DNA of 54,566 nucleotides. It comes from Microcaldota archaeon. Its GTDB lineage: Archaea > Micrarchaeota > Micrarchaeia > Micrarchaeales > CABMGC01. Shown one piece after another: positions 34,671 to 44,107 of the stretch. Numbering within the stretch: position 1 is the first letter of the stretch; each line of letters begins with the position of its first letter. The notes below the pieces were generated by a model. It saw only the letters and a program-made list of their open reading frames with translations. It was not told the origin of the DNA and made no database searches. The position numbers were made by a program, and so were the translations under genes. The stretch spans positions 1 through 54,566 of the forward strand of contig JAJZND010000018.1 of NCBI GenBank assembly GCA_021848025.1, given 5' to 3'.

Positions 34671-34829
34671 ATGAGCAAAAAAAGCACGGAAAAGAAGCTT
34701 AGGCTCGGAAAGGAACTTAAGCGCAACAGACGGGTGCCTGTACTTGCAATACTTAGGACACACAGGAAAGTCCAGTACAACAAGTTTCAGAGGGACTGGA
34801 GAAGGAGAAAACTGAGGATAAAGGTGTAG
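34671..34829 (+). CDS. rpl39e: Ribosomal protein L39e
   Basis: 52 aa, strongly basic. GKELKRNRRVPVLAILRT and YNKFQRDWRRRKLRIKV follow the L39e pattern. It lines the exit tunnel of the large subunit. Four bp upstream of L31e. Confidence 0.94.
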   Translation: MSKKSTEKKLRLGKELKRNRRVPVLAILRTHRKVQYNKFQRDWRRRKLRIKV

Positions 34830-34833
34830 CAGA

Positions 34834-35301
34834 ATGCCAACAGAGATAAGAAACATCAGTTTGCGCAGGAGGCTTGTCAAGATACACAGTACAAGAAGAC
34901 TCCAGGGTTCTTACAAATATCTGAGGCAGGAGATAGCTAGGTTTGCTTCCGTCTCACCAGATGAGATTTCCATAAGTCAGGATCTAAACAGGTATATGAT
35001 GCTTAATGCGATGCGCATGCGCGATATAAAAGTAAGCGTGGAGAAGACAGGCACTTCTGTAAAGCTTGATCTTTCACCTGAGCTGAAGCCCAAAAAACCT
35101 GTTGCAGATGCGGCAGGCCAGAAGGATCCAAATCAGGCAAAGAATGCAAAGAAGCCTGCGGAGCAGAAGCAGGAAGGGCGCAGCACAGGCAAAAGTGAAA
35201 AAGGTGCAAAGGAAGGGTCAACCTCGCAACCCAAGCCTCAGAATCAGAAAGCAAATCCTGAAAGCAAGAACCAGCAAAATGGCAAAAACAAAGGTAAGTA
35301 G
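34834..35301 (+). CDS. rpl31e: Ribosomal protein L31e with a long low-complexity tail
   Basis: 155 aa, whereas archaeal L31e is usually 80-100 aa. The core (RNISLRRRLVKIHSTRRLQG, YLRQEIARFASVS, ISQDLNRYMMLNAMRMRDIK) is L31e. After about residue 92 the sequence is K, Q, N, S, G and A only, a disordered tail of some 60 residues. Located at the exit site of the large subunit. Followed by aIF6 with a 2-bp gap. Confidence 0.92.
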   Translation: MPTEIRNISLRRRLVKIHSTRRLQGSYKYLRQEIARFASVSPDEISISQDLNRYMMLNAMRMRDIKVSVEKTGTSVKLDLSPELKPKKPVADAAGQKDPNQAKNAKKPAEQKQEGRSTGKSEKGAKEGSTSQPKPQNQKANPESKNQQNGKNKGK

Positions 35302-35303
35302 GA

Positions 35304-35969
35304 ATGGCGTACGCTAAGTTCAGCCTGTATGGGAGTGATTTCATAGGGGCGTTCGGCGTTGCTTCAGATAAATTTATCTTGGTTGGCAGGGATATAAGCA
35401 GGGGTGGCGAGTCAGTGATAAAAGAAACGCTGAATTGTAAGGCCGTAAGATGCTCAGTTGGCGGTTCCGAGCTAGTCGGCATCTATGCGGTGGCAAATTC
35501 AGGGCATGTGTTGCTGTCAAACATGACAGAGGACAGTGAACTGAAGCTTCTGAGAAACGAGCTTGGAAACGTTTCGGTAGAAGTGCTAGATACGGATCTC
35601 AATGCGTTGCGCAACAATATACTGGCAAATGATAAGTTGGCTGTCCTGAATCCGGAATTTACCAGCAGGCAGGAGAAAGAAATATCGGATCTGCTGGATG
35701 TAGAGACGATCAGAACGAAAACAGGCGGATTCAGCACCGTAGGTGCTAACAACATACTCACGAATAAGGGAATGGTCCTGAGCAACCATGCGTCGGACGA
35801 GGAGTTCGAACGGTTCAAGGAGTTCTTTCCCTCTCTAATGCAGTCAACTGCAAATACCGGCTCGCCAAGCATAGGCCTATGCACGATGGCAAATTCCAGC
35901 GGCCTTCTCGCAGGCGAAAAGACTACCGGCTATGAGCTCGCAAATATGGCAGATGCGCTTGGGCTTTAG
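35304..35969 (+). CDS. eif6: Translation initiation factor aIF6
   Basis: 221 aa pentein-fold protein of five pseudo-repeats that binds the large subunit and keeps it from joining the small one. Repeats show GSDFIGAFGVASDKFILVGR, NSGHVLLSNMT, LNALRNNILANDKLAVLNP and the late GSPSIGLCTMANSSGLLAGE. Last gene of the S19e run. Ribosomal protein LX, often next in archaea, is not found; instead the ftsY gene converges after 41 bp. Confidence 0.95.
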   Translation: MAYAKFSLYGSDFIGAFGVASDKFILVGRDISRGGESVIKETLNCKAVRCSVGGSELVGIYAVANSGHVLLSNMTEDSELKLLRNELGNVSVEVLDTDLNALRNNILANDKLAVLNPEFTSRQEKEISDLLDVETIRTKTGGFSTVGANNILTNKGMVLSNHASDEEFERFKEFFPSLMQSTANTGSPSIGLCTMANSSGLLAGEKTTGYELANMADALGL

Positions 35970-36010
35970 CCTGCCTTTGTTAATCCACGCCGGAGCTTAC
36001 CGGTTCTGAT

Positions 36011-37414
36011 TCAATTGTTAGGTATTATATTATTTATTATGAAATCAGGGTCATAAGCCATAATATCTTTGTATCCTTCTCCTGTGCAGATAAAAAGGAT
36101 CGGTATTTCAGTTTCGCTTGCTATGGAGAGCGTATTGCCCCCTTTTGCATCAAGATCCAGCTTGGTCAGTATGACCCCATCTAAGCCTACGGCGCTGTCA
36201 AATTCCTTCAGCTGCTCAAGCAGCACATTTCCTGCAATACTCTCTCCTATGAAGATTTTCAGATCCGGCTTTATGACCCTGTTCATCTTCTTCATTTCTT
36301 CCATTAAGCTTCTGCTTGTCTCCTGCCTGCCTGCACTGTCTATCAGGACAACATCTATGCCTCTTGCCTTCGCATGGGCAACCGCATCGAAGGCCACGCT
36401 TGCGGGGTCTGCGCCATAAGTGCCTTTCAAGACTTCGATTCCAAGCTTCTTTGCATGTATGGCACTCTGCTCTATTGCAGCAGCCCTAAAGGTATCGCTG
36501 GCAGATATGATGCATGATAGCCCGTTGTCAAGCATCAGCCTGGCCATTTTTGCTATGGTAGTGGTCTTGCCCGCTCCGTTAGGGCCAAGAAAGAGTATCT
36601 TGAACGGTACTTCCCCTCTTTCTTTTCTTTCTCTGACCATGCTCACAAGGTCTGCCTTCTTTCCTTTTTTCAGTATCTCAAAAATAGCATTTCTTATCTT
36701 TGACGAGATCTGGGCTTCAAGCTGTGATGCCTTGATAGGATTAGCGGTCAAATCTTTTTTTATTGAGTTCAGTATCTTTTCTGTAGCTACATAGTTTACA
36801 TCAGATTGAAGAAGTGCGACTTGCAGCTGCTCAATGAATGGCTCTATGTCCTTGTCGCTTATGCTTACCTCACGGAATATAAGACCTTTTATCTTGGTTC
36901 CTGCGGAGACGCCTGGTTTTCTGGCCGGCTGATCCGGAGCGGTACTTGTTGCCTGCATTCTTTCATGCCTAATTGGCGCGGCATTTTTCACTTCCCCTGC
37001 TCCGGCACTTATGCCGGCTGCATCGGGTTTCTGCGTAGTCTGCGCTTCTGCCCCGAGAGCCTTTTCTTCCTTACCTGTTTTTCTTTCCTCTTTTAGATCT
37101 CCATTTTGCTGATGCTCTCTGTATTGCCCCTGAATACCTGCAGACTTATCTGCTGCTTTTACATCATGCTCCTTTTTTGCCTCAGGCAATACTTCCTTAA
37201 GATGATGTCCTTCACCTGGAGCTTCTGCAGGCTGCCTGCTATCCCTCGCTTTTCCCTCTGCGCCTTCCTTGCCTTCTATTTTTGCTGCTCCAGGCTCGCT
37301 GCTTTTCCCTCCGACAGCTCCCTCTTCTTTTTGCGTCTCTTCGGCTTTTTCCTCCTCTTTCTTGGCAATGGACCCTATAAAATTTGAAAATTTCTTTTTT
37401 AGACCTTCGAACAT
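36011..37414 (-). CDS. ftsY: Signal recognition particle receptor FtsY
   Basis: 467 aa. After a short N-terminal helix (MFEGLKKKFSNFIGSIA) comes a long acidic and low-complexity linker (about residues 20-170), then the N and G domains. GTPase motifs: GPNGAGKTTTIAKMA, SDTFRAAAIEQ, DSAGRQ, TKLDLDAKGG. It docks the SRP-ribosome complex at the membrane. Translated after the prefoldin alpha gene (3-bp gap). Confidence 0.96.
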   Translation of the reverse strand: MFEGLKKKFSNFIGSIAKKEEEKAEETQKEEGAVGGKSSEPGAAKIEGKEGAEGKARDSRQPAEAPGEGHHLKEVLPEAKKEHDVKAADKSAGIQGQYREHQQNGDLKEERKTGKEEKALGAEAQTTQKPDAAGISAGAGEVKNAAPIRHERMQATSTAPDQPARKPGVSAGTKIKGLIFREVSISDKDIEPFIEQLQVALLQSDVNYVATEKILNSIKKDLTANPIKASQLEAQISSKIRNAIFEILKKGKKADLVSMVRERKERGEVPFKILFLGPNGAGKTTTIAKMARLMLDNGLSCIISASDTFRAAAIEQSAIHAKKLGIEVLKGTYGADPASVAFDAVAHAKARGIDVVLIDSAGRQETSRSLMEEMKKMNRVIKPDLKIFIGESIAGNVLLEQLKEFDSAVGLDGVILTKLDLDAKGGNTLSIASETEIPILFICTGEGYKDIMAYDPDFIINNIIPNN

Positions 37415-37417
37415 TTA

Positions 37418-37855
37418 CTATACCTGCTGCTGATTGTATGCGCTAAGCTTGTAAGAGATGCTTACAAGCTCCTTCTCGATCTTAAGCCTCTCTTCAGAAA
37501 GCCGTCTGAGGTTCTCTTCCTGCTTCTTCCTGTTATCAGTTAGGAAAGCCTTCGCATCCTCCAGGCTTTTCTCAACAAGGTAACCTGCTCCCACGTACGT
37601 TATCACCTGCTCCACCGGCTTTATTTTGGCAACTATGTATGTGCCCCCTTCCCCGTTAAGCAGCATCTCTTTGTTGTTTATCTTGTCAGGATCTTCAAGC
37701 ATCTCAATATTTTTGTTTATCGCGCTCAACGCCAGAGAGTAGGTCGCTATCTCACTCTCGATCATCTCATACTGCTGCGAATATATGTTCTGCAGATATC
37801 TTAATTGAGCCACAGCCTGCTCGGCATCCTGATCATTCCCCTCGTTAGCAGCCAT
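37418..37855 (-). CDS. pfdA: Prefoldin alpha subunit
   Basis: 145 aa with two long coiled-coil helices around a beta hairpin centre (MLLNGEGGTYIVAKI and VITYVGAGYLVEKS). Forms the alpha-beta hexamer that holds unfolded proteins for the thermosome. It keeps its usual neighbour ftsY, but both are inverted relative to aIF6 compared with the common archaeal order. Confidence 0.92.
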   Translation of the reverse strand: MAANEGNDQDAEQAVAQLRYLQNIYSQQYEMIESEIATYSLALSAINKNIEMLEDPDKINNKEMLLNGEGGTYIVAKIKPVEQVITYVGAGYLVEKSLEDAKAFLTDNRKKQEENLRRLSEERLKIEKELVSISYKLSAYNQQQV

Positions 37856-37996
37856 CTAAATCACATTCCTGATGGGGATTTCTTCTTTTTATAGCTTGCG
37901 CACATCATGAGGGGGATTAAATAAGGCATGGCTTAATGGGAGATAGGGCATCTAAAGCATTCAGATGCAATAAGCCAGGCACAGGAATCGCATCTG

Positions 37997-39259
37997 CTAT
38001 ACTGCATGCTTATCCTCTTTATCCTGCGCTTGCCTCATAGATCCTTCCCTGGTAAACAGCTTGCCGTACATCACTCCGTTCAGTATCTGGAGTATGGCTC
38101 CTGCCACCAGAGGTGCAGGCAATGCCAAGTCCATAAGGTAACCGCTCAGCCCGCTGCTCGTTTGCGATAGGTTTCCAAAAAGACCCTGCATGCTTGTAGC
38201 AGTGCCGTAATCTTCGCCATGTATATTCATAACGCTCATTGCGCTTACCGATGAGGATCCGAATCCTGCCATAAACGACCTTGATGCAAAAACAATGGCG
38301 GCTAATGAAAGAAGCGGCAAGGCATCCGGTAGTTCCAGATAGTATTGCGCAGACAGTACGGCAGCCAGCAGGATCAGCAGCAGTCCAGAGGCTATTCTGA
38401 CGTACGAGGCTGTCCTGGCTGCATATATGCTCCTGCGCCTATTCGAAAGATAAGATCCTAACGCTGTAGCTATATAAGAGGGAATGTAAATGATGCCAAC
38501 GTAAAGCGCCGTTGTATCAGATGGAAGATGAAACGTTATGGCAAACATCAGAGGCAGCAGCGGCATAGCCATTCCAAGCCCTGCGCCGTTTATGATGTTG
38601 AGAGAGGAGATGCGCAGCATATGCCTGAAGCTTTCCGGCTTCATGATCCTTGTGGATTTATGCGGTCTCTCGCCTTCTCCTACGAAGAGTATGCTGGAAA
38701 ACGAGATCAAGAGCAGAAGCGCGGCAATCCCGAAGAGGATCCTGAAAGCTTCCTCTGCGCCTACGTATGCAAGCAGATATGACTGGCTCAGCAGCAATAT
38801 TGCACCAAACACGCTGGCTAACGAGGCTGCGATTATAAGAGTACCGAGCTTCTTGATCCTTAACTGCTTATCGCGGTAGTTGCTGGCAACAAGTGCCGTC
38901 ATACCTGGGGAGAATGCCCCTCTAAGCCCTCCTGCAAGTCCGCTTATCCCTGCCAGGATAACTGCAATGACAACCATGCTTATGCTTCCTGTAAGCGAAA
39001 GGATCAATGCACCGAGAAGAGGAGGCACCTCGCCTATAAGCAATGATTTCTTATACCCTACCCGGTCCCCGAGCATGCCTAAGCTGACCGAGAGAATGGC
39101 CGTAAACAACATGACCCCAACATACACCAGCCCTATGTGCACTATGCTTATTCCAAGCAGTGCCAGGTAAAGGGGCGTGCTGAGGGTCATGAAGATAAGC
39201 GCAACGCTCCTGAAGATCCTCGAATAAACGAGAAACCTGAATCCCATGTCATTGCTCAT
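37997..39259 (-). CDS. Major facilitator superfamily transporter
   Basis: 420 aa with about 12 membrane segments. The loop 2-3 motif A appears as GMLGDRVGYKKSLL. The second half has RRRSIYAARTASYVRIASG at the equivalent position. Substrate cannot be told from the sequence; drug or metabolite efflux is typical. Monocistronic, with a 141-bp spacer to the prefoldin gene and about 194 bp to the aspartase gene (39260-39453, where nothing else is seen). Confidence 0.85.
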   Translation of the reverse strand: MSNDMGFRFLVYSRIFRSVALIFMTLSTPLYLALLGISIVHIGLVYVGVMLFTAILSVSLGMLGDRVGYKKSLLIGEVPPLLGALILSLTGSISMVVIAVILAGISGLAGGLRGAFSPGMTALVASNYRDKQLRIKKLGTLIIAASLASVFGAILLLSQSYLLAYVGAEEAFRILFGIAALLLLISFSSILFVGEGERPHKSTRIMKPESFRHMLRISSLNIINGAGLGMAMPLLPLMFAITFHLPSDTTALYVGIIYIPSYIATALGSYLSNRRRSIYAARTASYVRIASGLLLILLAAVLSAQYYLELPDALPLLSLAAIVFASRSFMAGFGSSSVSAMSVMNIHGEDYGTATSMQGLFGNLSQTSSGLSGYLMDLALPAPLVAGAILQILNGVMYGKLFTREGSMRQAQDKEDKHAV

Positions 39260-39453
39260 GCAACCATCAACTCGGGCCCGTAAGCAGTGTCAAAAAGTCC
39301 AGCTAGCAAACAGGTGCCATCGCGCAGGAAGGCAAAACTAGGCCCTTTCTGAATTGAAATAGGCAATAACATATTTATACATTCTCCGGAAGGTATTGGT
39401 GCACCGCAGTTTTAGCTTTGCAGTGCGAGTGGAAGGAGCAAGCAGCTGCGACA

Positions 39454-40827
39454 TTACATCTTATTGGGATCCAGTATCTTTTCAAGCTTTTGCTTATCAA
39501 GTATTCCCATTTGTATGCATGCTTCTTTTACGCTTATATTATTTTTATATGCATATCTCGCAACCTTCGATGCCTTGGAATACCCTATATAAGGATTGAG
39601 TGCCGTTGCTATGGAAAGGTCCATGCTTAGCTCCTTTTCTATGAATGCTGAATTAGCCTTGACCCCTCGCACGCATTTTTCCACAAACATATTTATTGCA
39701 TTTGAGAGTATCCTGATCGAGTAGAGCAGGTCATATGCTACTACCGGCATGAAAACATTGAGTTCCATCTGCCCCGCTCTGGCAGCTTCCCTAACAACAC
39801 CTGCGTTGCCACTTACCTGGAAACAGACCATATTCAGCGCTTCGGCTATGCTTGGATTTATTTTACCTGGCATTATCGAAGAGCCAGGCTGGACAGCTGG
39901 CAGTATCAACTCATTCAGACCTGCTCTGGGCCCTGAGCCAAGCAGCCTGAAATCATTGGCGATCTTGGTCAATACAGCCGCAGAGTCTCCTAGAAAATCA
40001 GCGAGGTAAAGCTCTTCTATAAGTTGGGACATGTCAGTGAAGATGAATCGGGATTTCCTAAACTTCGCACCGGTAACCCTGAAGAGCTCCTTGTAAACAT
40101 GCGAAGTATACTCCTTTCCTGCATTTATTCCGGTGCCGAGCGCCGTCCCGCCCAAAGGCACTTCAAGGAGCAATCCTGACACATATCCTAAATGCTCTAT
40201 CAGTTTGGAGACTGCGCCTGCATAGCCTGAAAACTCACTACCCATGCTCATCGGAACAGCATCCTGAAGATGCGTCCTGCCTATTTTCTTTATCCTGCCA
40301 AATTCAACTGATTTCTTCGCAAACGCATTCTCGAGGGAAACGAGTGCTTTGCCCAGCATCTTCAACTCATCATGGCATGCAATGTGTATTGCTGTGTGAT
40401 AAGTATCGTTTGTCGATTGGGACATATTCACGTGGTCGTTAGGATGCATTATCCTGTAATCCCCTTTTCTCCCTTTCAGCAACTCTATCGATATGTTTGA
40501 TATGACCTCGTTTACATTCATGTTTGTGCTTGTGCCAGCCCCTGCTTGAAAAACATCGACAACAAACTGATCCAGATGCTTTCCGTTTATAAGTTGATCG
40601 CAGGCTTTTACTATCGCCCTGCATCTTCCCTTATCAAGCTTCCCTGCCTTCATGTTTGCGATTGCCGCAGCCTTCTTTAGCTTTACGTATGCGATTATGA
40701 ACTCCCTGTCTATCTTAAGACCTGAAATACGGAAATTGCCTGCAGCCCTGCAGGTTTCTGACCCGTAATATGCGTCTGCAGGTATTCTGACATTCCCCAA
40801 TACGTCTCTCTCCATCCTGTATCTCAT
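39454..40827 (-). CDS. aspA: Aspartate ammonia-lyase (aspartase/fumarase superfamily)
   Basis: 457 aa. Signature GSSIMPGKINPSIAE, with HPNDHVNMSQSTNDTYHTAI and GRTHLQDAVPMSMGSEF closer to known aspartases (SQSTND, LQDAVP) than to FumC (SQSSND, MDATP). An LGTGINAGKEY follows. It would deaminate L-aspartate to fumarate or the reverse. It is the last gene of the sdhA-membrane-sdhB transcript (1-bp gap after sdhB), so fumarate production would feed the encoded succinate/fumarate enzyme. Fumarate hydratase activity cannot be excluded. Confidence 0.82.
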   Translation of the reverse strand: MRYRMERDVLGNVRIPADAYYGSETCRAAGNFRISGLKIDREFIIAYVKLKKAAAIANMKAGKLDKGRCRAIVKACDQLINGKHLDQFVVDVFQAGAGTSTNMNVNEVISNISIELLKGRKGDYRIMHPNDHVNMSQSTNDTYHTAIHIACHDELKMLGKALVSLENAFAKKSVEFGRIKKIGRTHLQDAVPMSMGSEFSGYAGAVSKLIEHLGYVSGLLLEVPLGGTALGTGINAGKEYTSHVYKELFRVTGAKFRKSRFIFTDMSQLIEELYLADFLGDSAAVLTKIANDFRLLGSGPRAGLNELILPAVQPGSSIMPGKINPSIAEALNMVCFQVSGNAGVVREAARAGQMELNVFMPVVAYDLLYSIRILSNAINMFVEKCVRGVKANSAFIEKELSMDLSIATALNPYIGYSKASKVARYAYKNNISVKEACIQMGILDKQKLEKILDPNKM

Positions 40828-40828
40828 G

Positions 40829-41833
40829 CTAAGCGCCTTCCTTGAATTTGCCTGCCATTTTCGCTTTCATTATTTCTGATTTGAGCAACTGTATTGCTGA
40901 AGCCGGATCAACGCCTTTAGGGCACGCCTTTGAGCATGCTCCTGCAAATTCGCAACCCCATGCTCCAGAGAGCGAGTCAACCGCTTCCAGTCTCTCAGTT
41001 CCTTTCTGATCACGTTTGTCTGCATGGTATCGGTATACCTGCGCCAGAGCCTGTGGTCCCAGAAAATTCCCGTTAGAATTGGAGACGGGGCAGGCATCCT
41101 GGCACAGGCCACACATTATGCAATAGGAATAAGGAAGGAATTTCTCCATCTCTTCTCTATCCATGTCAAATACCTTTCTTGCCTTATATTTCTCATTTCT
41201 GTTTCTCCTGTACAAAGTGGAGTCAACTGATTTGTGCTCCTCAAAGAATTCGTCGAAGTTGGTTGCTAGGTCCTTGAGCAGCGGATGAGCCTGCATAGGT
41301 CCTATCTCCACTGCACCATCTTTAGAAGAATCAAGCGCATTTGTCTGGCATGCCAGCACAGGCTTGCCGTTTACCACCATGCCGCACGATCCGCACGTGC
41401 CCATCCTGCAGCTGTATCTGATTGAGAGCGTATTATCGTGTTTTGCCTTTGCCGTGAGCAATGCATCAAGTACGCTTGTAAATCTCGTTATCTTTACTTT
41501 ATAACTGAACCGTTCGAACTGGCCCTTGGCAGGGTTGAATTTCTTGACATTCAGATACACGCTCTTTCCAGAGTCAGTGCCTTCATGATATTGAGCTCCT
41601 TCAGCTTTCAACAAAAGGCTTGCAGCAGGCACTGATTCTTCATGGCCAAAAATTTCTATAAAGCTGAGTATCCCAAAAACGAAAAATGCAGGAACAAGCA
41701 GCGCTTCGGCTGCAAATGCTGCTGCACCGTTTCCAATAAGCCTAAATATTACATAAAGTATCATCAGCAGAGGTATTCCTGCTATGGATCCGTAAAGGAG
41801 GAAAATGTAGTTTGATGCATGCTCACTCTTCAT
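40829..41833 (-). CDS. sdhB: Succinate dehydrogenase/fumarate reductase iron-sulfur subunit fused to two membrane helices
   Basis: 334 aa, about 80-100 longer than usual SdhB. The extra N-terminus holds two hydrophobic segments (residues about 9-33 and 37-62, for example LYGSIAGIPLLMILYVIF). Then the normal order: 2Fe-2S (C142, C147, C150, C162 in YSCRMGTCGSC...LAC), 4Fe-4S (CIMCGLCQDACP) and 3Fe-4S (CEFAGACSKACPKG). It transfers electrons from SdhA to the quinone. Start ATG 41833 overlaps the stop of the membrane protein gene by ATGA. The fusion may replace part of the usual SdhC/SdhD anchor (inference). Confidence 0.9.
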   Translation of the reverse strand: MKSEHASNYIFLLYGSIAGIPLLMILYVIFRLIGNGAAAFAAEALLVPAFFVFGILSFIEIFGHEESVPAASLLLKAEGAQYHEGTDSGKSVYLNVKKFNPAKGQFERFSYKVKITRFTSVLDALLTAKAKHDNTLSIRYSCRMGTCGSCGMVVNGKPVLACQTNALDSSKDGAVEIGPMQAHPLLKDLATNFDEFFEEHKSVDSTLYRRNRNEKYKARKVFDMDREEMEKFLPYSYCIMCGLCQDACPVSNSNGNFLGPQALAQVYRYHADKRDQKGTERLEAVDSLSGAWGCEFAGACSKACPKGVDPASAIQLLKSEIMKAKMAGKFKEGA

Positions 41834-42243
41834 ATGACCACCAGATAAACGAACGACGCAAAACCAAGCGCCCAGACAACCATTATCAGGTACGGCACTG
41901 CCCAGTATACCTTATATACAAACCTCTCTTTTACGTATGCGTCTAAGAATGATTCGTTAAGCCTTCCAAAGACAGCGCCTTTGCTTAATATGACTGAAAA
42001 GGCTTTCGAGGTTTCAAAAAGCTGCGGGGTAAAAAGCACCCACATTACTGCTATGGCTGCAAATGCGATTGTATCCATCGCGCCGATTCCTGTAAGCAGA
42101 CCTAGCGCAACCAAAAGGCCTGCTATAAACGAAGCGAAGACCGATATCCTATAGAAAGCCATGTGGATAAAAGCTTCATTGTCAAAAGCAAGTAGCCTTA
42201 ATATGTTCCTTTGCCTTCCTCTCAGATCAAATTTCTTTTCCAT
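41830..42243 (-). CDS. Membrane anchor-like protein of the succinate dehydrogenase operon
   Basis: 137 aa from ATG 42243, which has GTGGG just upstream and starts 8 bp after sdhA; an earlier ATG 42279 would overlap sdhA. Three hydrophobic segments (SFIAGLLVALGLLTGI, IAFAAIAVMWVLFTPQLF, VPYLIMVVWALGFASFVYLV). No His is seen inside the segments and one (FIHMAFYRIS) lies just before the first. Position between sdhA and sdhB suggests the SdhC/SdhD-type anchor, but no sequence match to a known anchor is evident. Confidence 0.7.
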   Translation of the reverse strand: MEKKFDLRGRQRNILRLLAFDNEAFIHMAFYRISVFASFIAGLLVALGLLTGIGAMDTIAFAAIAVMWVLFTPQLFETSKAFSVILSKGAVFGRLNESFLDAYVKERFVYKVYWAVPYLIMVVWALGFASFVYLVVI

Positions 42244-42251
42244 TGACCCAC

Positions 42252-43997
42252 TTAATATTTCCTTTCCTGCGGCTTCCATCTGGTTATTCTGACCTGCGAA
42301 TAAGATAGCTGGGTACTGTCTCCTGACTTAAATGCAATCGTATGCTTTAGCCATTTCTTGTCATCTCTTTTCGTATATTCCAGCATCGCATGCGCACCTC
42401 TGCTCTCCTTCCTGTTTGCAGCGCACTGCGCGACTATATCCGCAAGGCAGATCATGTTGCCTAGCTCAAGTACATCCCTGAAATTGGTATTGTATATTCT
42501 GCCTTTATCCTCAACCCTCACGCTGTAAAATTGTTTCTTTATCTTTGCAAGCTGCGCTATCCCTTTCTTCATCTTGCCAGTGCTCCTGTAAACATAAAAA
42601 TAAGTGTCCATCACCCTGTTCAGCTGCTCCTTGAGCTCGTAAGGATTTACGTCACCGCTCTTTTCCAATATGCTCTTGAGCCGCCCTTCTTCATCCGAAA
42701 TTAACTGAGAGAGGATTTTTTCATCCGCAAATCTTTGCGTCTTGGCATATTTGGCAGCTTCCTCTCCGGCTATCCGTCCCCAGACTGCACATTCACTGAG
42801 AGAGTTGCTACCCAGCCTGTTTGCACCATGAACGCTCACGCATCCTGCTTCACCTGCCGCCCAGAGGCCTCTCATCGCCTTCTCTGCTCCATCGAGAACG
42901 CGGCCTTCATTATCCGAATTTATTCCTCCCATTGTGAAGTGCGCCGCCGGTCTTACTGGCAGAGGCTCCTTTCCGGGATCTACGCCAATAGTCTTCATTG
43001 CTATGTCTTTTACCATTGGCAGCCTTTCGTCCAGCTTTTTCGGATCAAGGTGGGTAAGGTCAAGCTGTACGTGCTCCATGTCTGACTCGCCATGCTTTAT
43101 GCCATTGCCCTTTTCTATTTCCGTTATTATTGCCCTGGATATTATGTCCCTGGGGGCAAGCTCCATCTTGGCCTTCGCGTAGTCCTCCATGAATCGCCTC
43201 CCTTTGGCATTCCTTAGATAACCGCCTTCCCCTCTCGCAGCCTCTGTTATGAGTATGCCGTTTGGCACTAAGCCGGTGGGATGGAACTGAACAAACTCCA
43301 TATCCTTCAGCGAAGCTCCTGCATTGTACGCAAGCGCGGTTCCATCCCCTGTGCTCGAATGGGCAGTGGTAGTAAATCCATATATCCTCGCAAAGCCTCC
43401 TGTTGCAATAATGCACGCCTTCGCTTCGAATATTTTTTCACTCCCGTCAGCAAGGTTTATTGCATACGCTCCGGCAAACTCCTTATTCTTCATTAGCAGC
43501 GTGGTCACAAAATGCTCATGAAAAATATCTACGTTGCCGAGGCTTTTTGTTTCATCGTATAGTGCGCGCATCATGAAGAAGCCGGTTTCATCAGCAGCGA
43601 AGACCGTACGAGGTATGGTCATGCCGCCAAAAGGCCGCTGCATGACTATCCCTTTCTCATCCCTATTCCAAGGGACGCCGATGTGGTCAAAGAATGCTAT
43701 CTCCTGCGGTGCATTCTTTACAAGTATCTCGACAGAGTCCTGATCCGCGAGATAATCCGAGCCTTTAATTGTATCGTAAGCATGCAGGTCGTATGAATCA
43801 TTCCTTTCCTTTCCGTAGAGAACTGCAGAAACTCCGCCTTCAGCAGAAACGGAGTGGCTTCTCATGGCATGAAGCTTCGATATTACTGCAATCTTGAGAT
43901 CCTTTGATGCCTGTGATGCATGTATTGCAGCCTTAAAACCCGCTATTCCGCTCCCAATTATAATTATGTCATACTTCAGCAGCTCCATCCTATTCAT
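42252..43997 (-). CDS. sdhA: Succinate dehydrogenase/fumarate reductase flavoprotein subunit
   Basis: 581 aa. FAD-binding IIIIGSGIAGFKAAIHAS at the N-terminus. SHSVSAEGGVSA carries the His (H48) that binds FAD covalently in this family. The active-site region is HPTGLVPNGILITEAARGEG followed by GYLRN, and the substrate-binding C-terminal half is complete. First gene of the four-gene operon (sdhA, membrane protein, sdhB, aspartase). ATG 43997 (second ATG at 43988 possible). Confidence 0.94.
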   Translation of the reverse strand: MNRMELLKYDIIIIGSGIAGFKAAIHASQASKDLKIAVISKLHAMRSHSVSAEGGVSAVLYGKERNDSYDLHAYDTIKGSDYLADQDSVEILVKNAPQEIAFFDHIGVPWNRDEKGIVMQRPFGGMTIPRTVFAADETGFFMMRALYDETKSLGNVDIFHEHFVTTLLMKNKEFAGAYAINLADGSEKIFEAKACIIATGGFARIYGFTTTAHSSTGDGTALAYNAGASLKDMEFVQFHPTGLVPNGILITEAARGEGGYLRNAKGRRFMEDYAKAKMELAPRDIISRAIITEIEKGNGIKHGESDMEHVQLDLTHLDPKKLDERLPMVKDIAMKTIGVDPGKEPLPVRPAAHFTMGGINSDNEGRVLDGAEKAMRGLWAAGEAGCVSVHGANRLGSNSLSECAVWGRIAGEEAAKYAKTQRFADEKILSQLISDEEGRLKSILEKSGDVNPYELKEQLNRVMDTYFYVYRSTGKMKKGIAQLAKIKKQFYSVRVEDKGRIYNTNFRDVLELGNMICLADIVAQCAANRKESRGAHAMLEYTKRDDKKWLKHTIAFKSGDSTQLSYSQVRITRWKPQERKY

Positions 43998-44107
43998 TTT
44001 AAGTGAGATGCCAAAGCATAAAAAGATAATCCCAAATATGCATAAACTCTTCCTGCCAAGATTTAATAATATTTATGTTCTACTCTTCAGTGTTTACCGG
44101 TTTTGAG

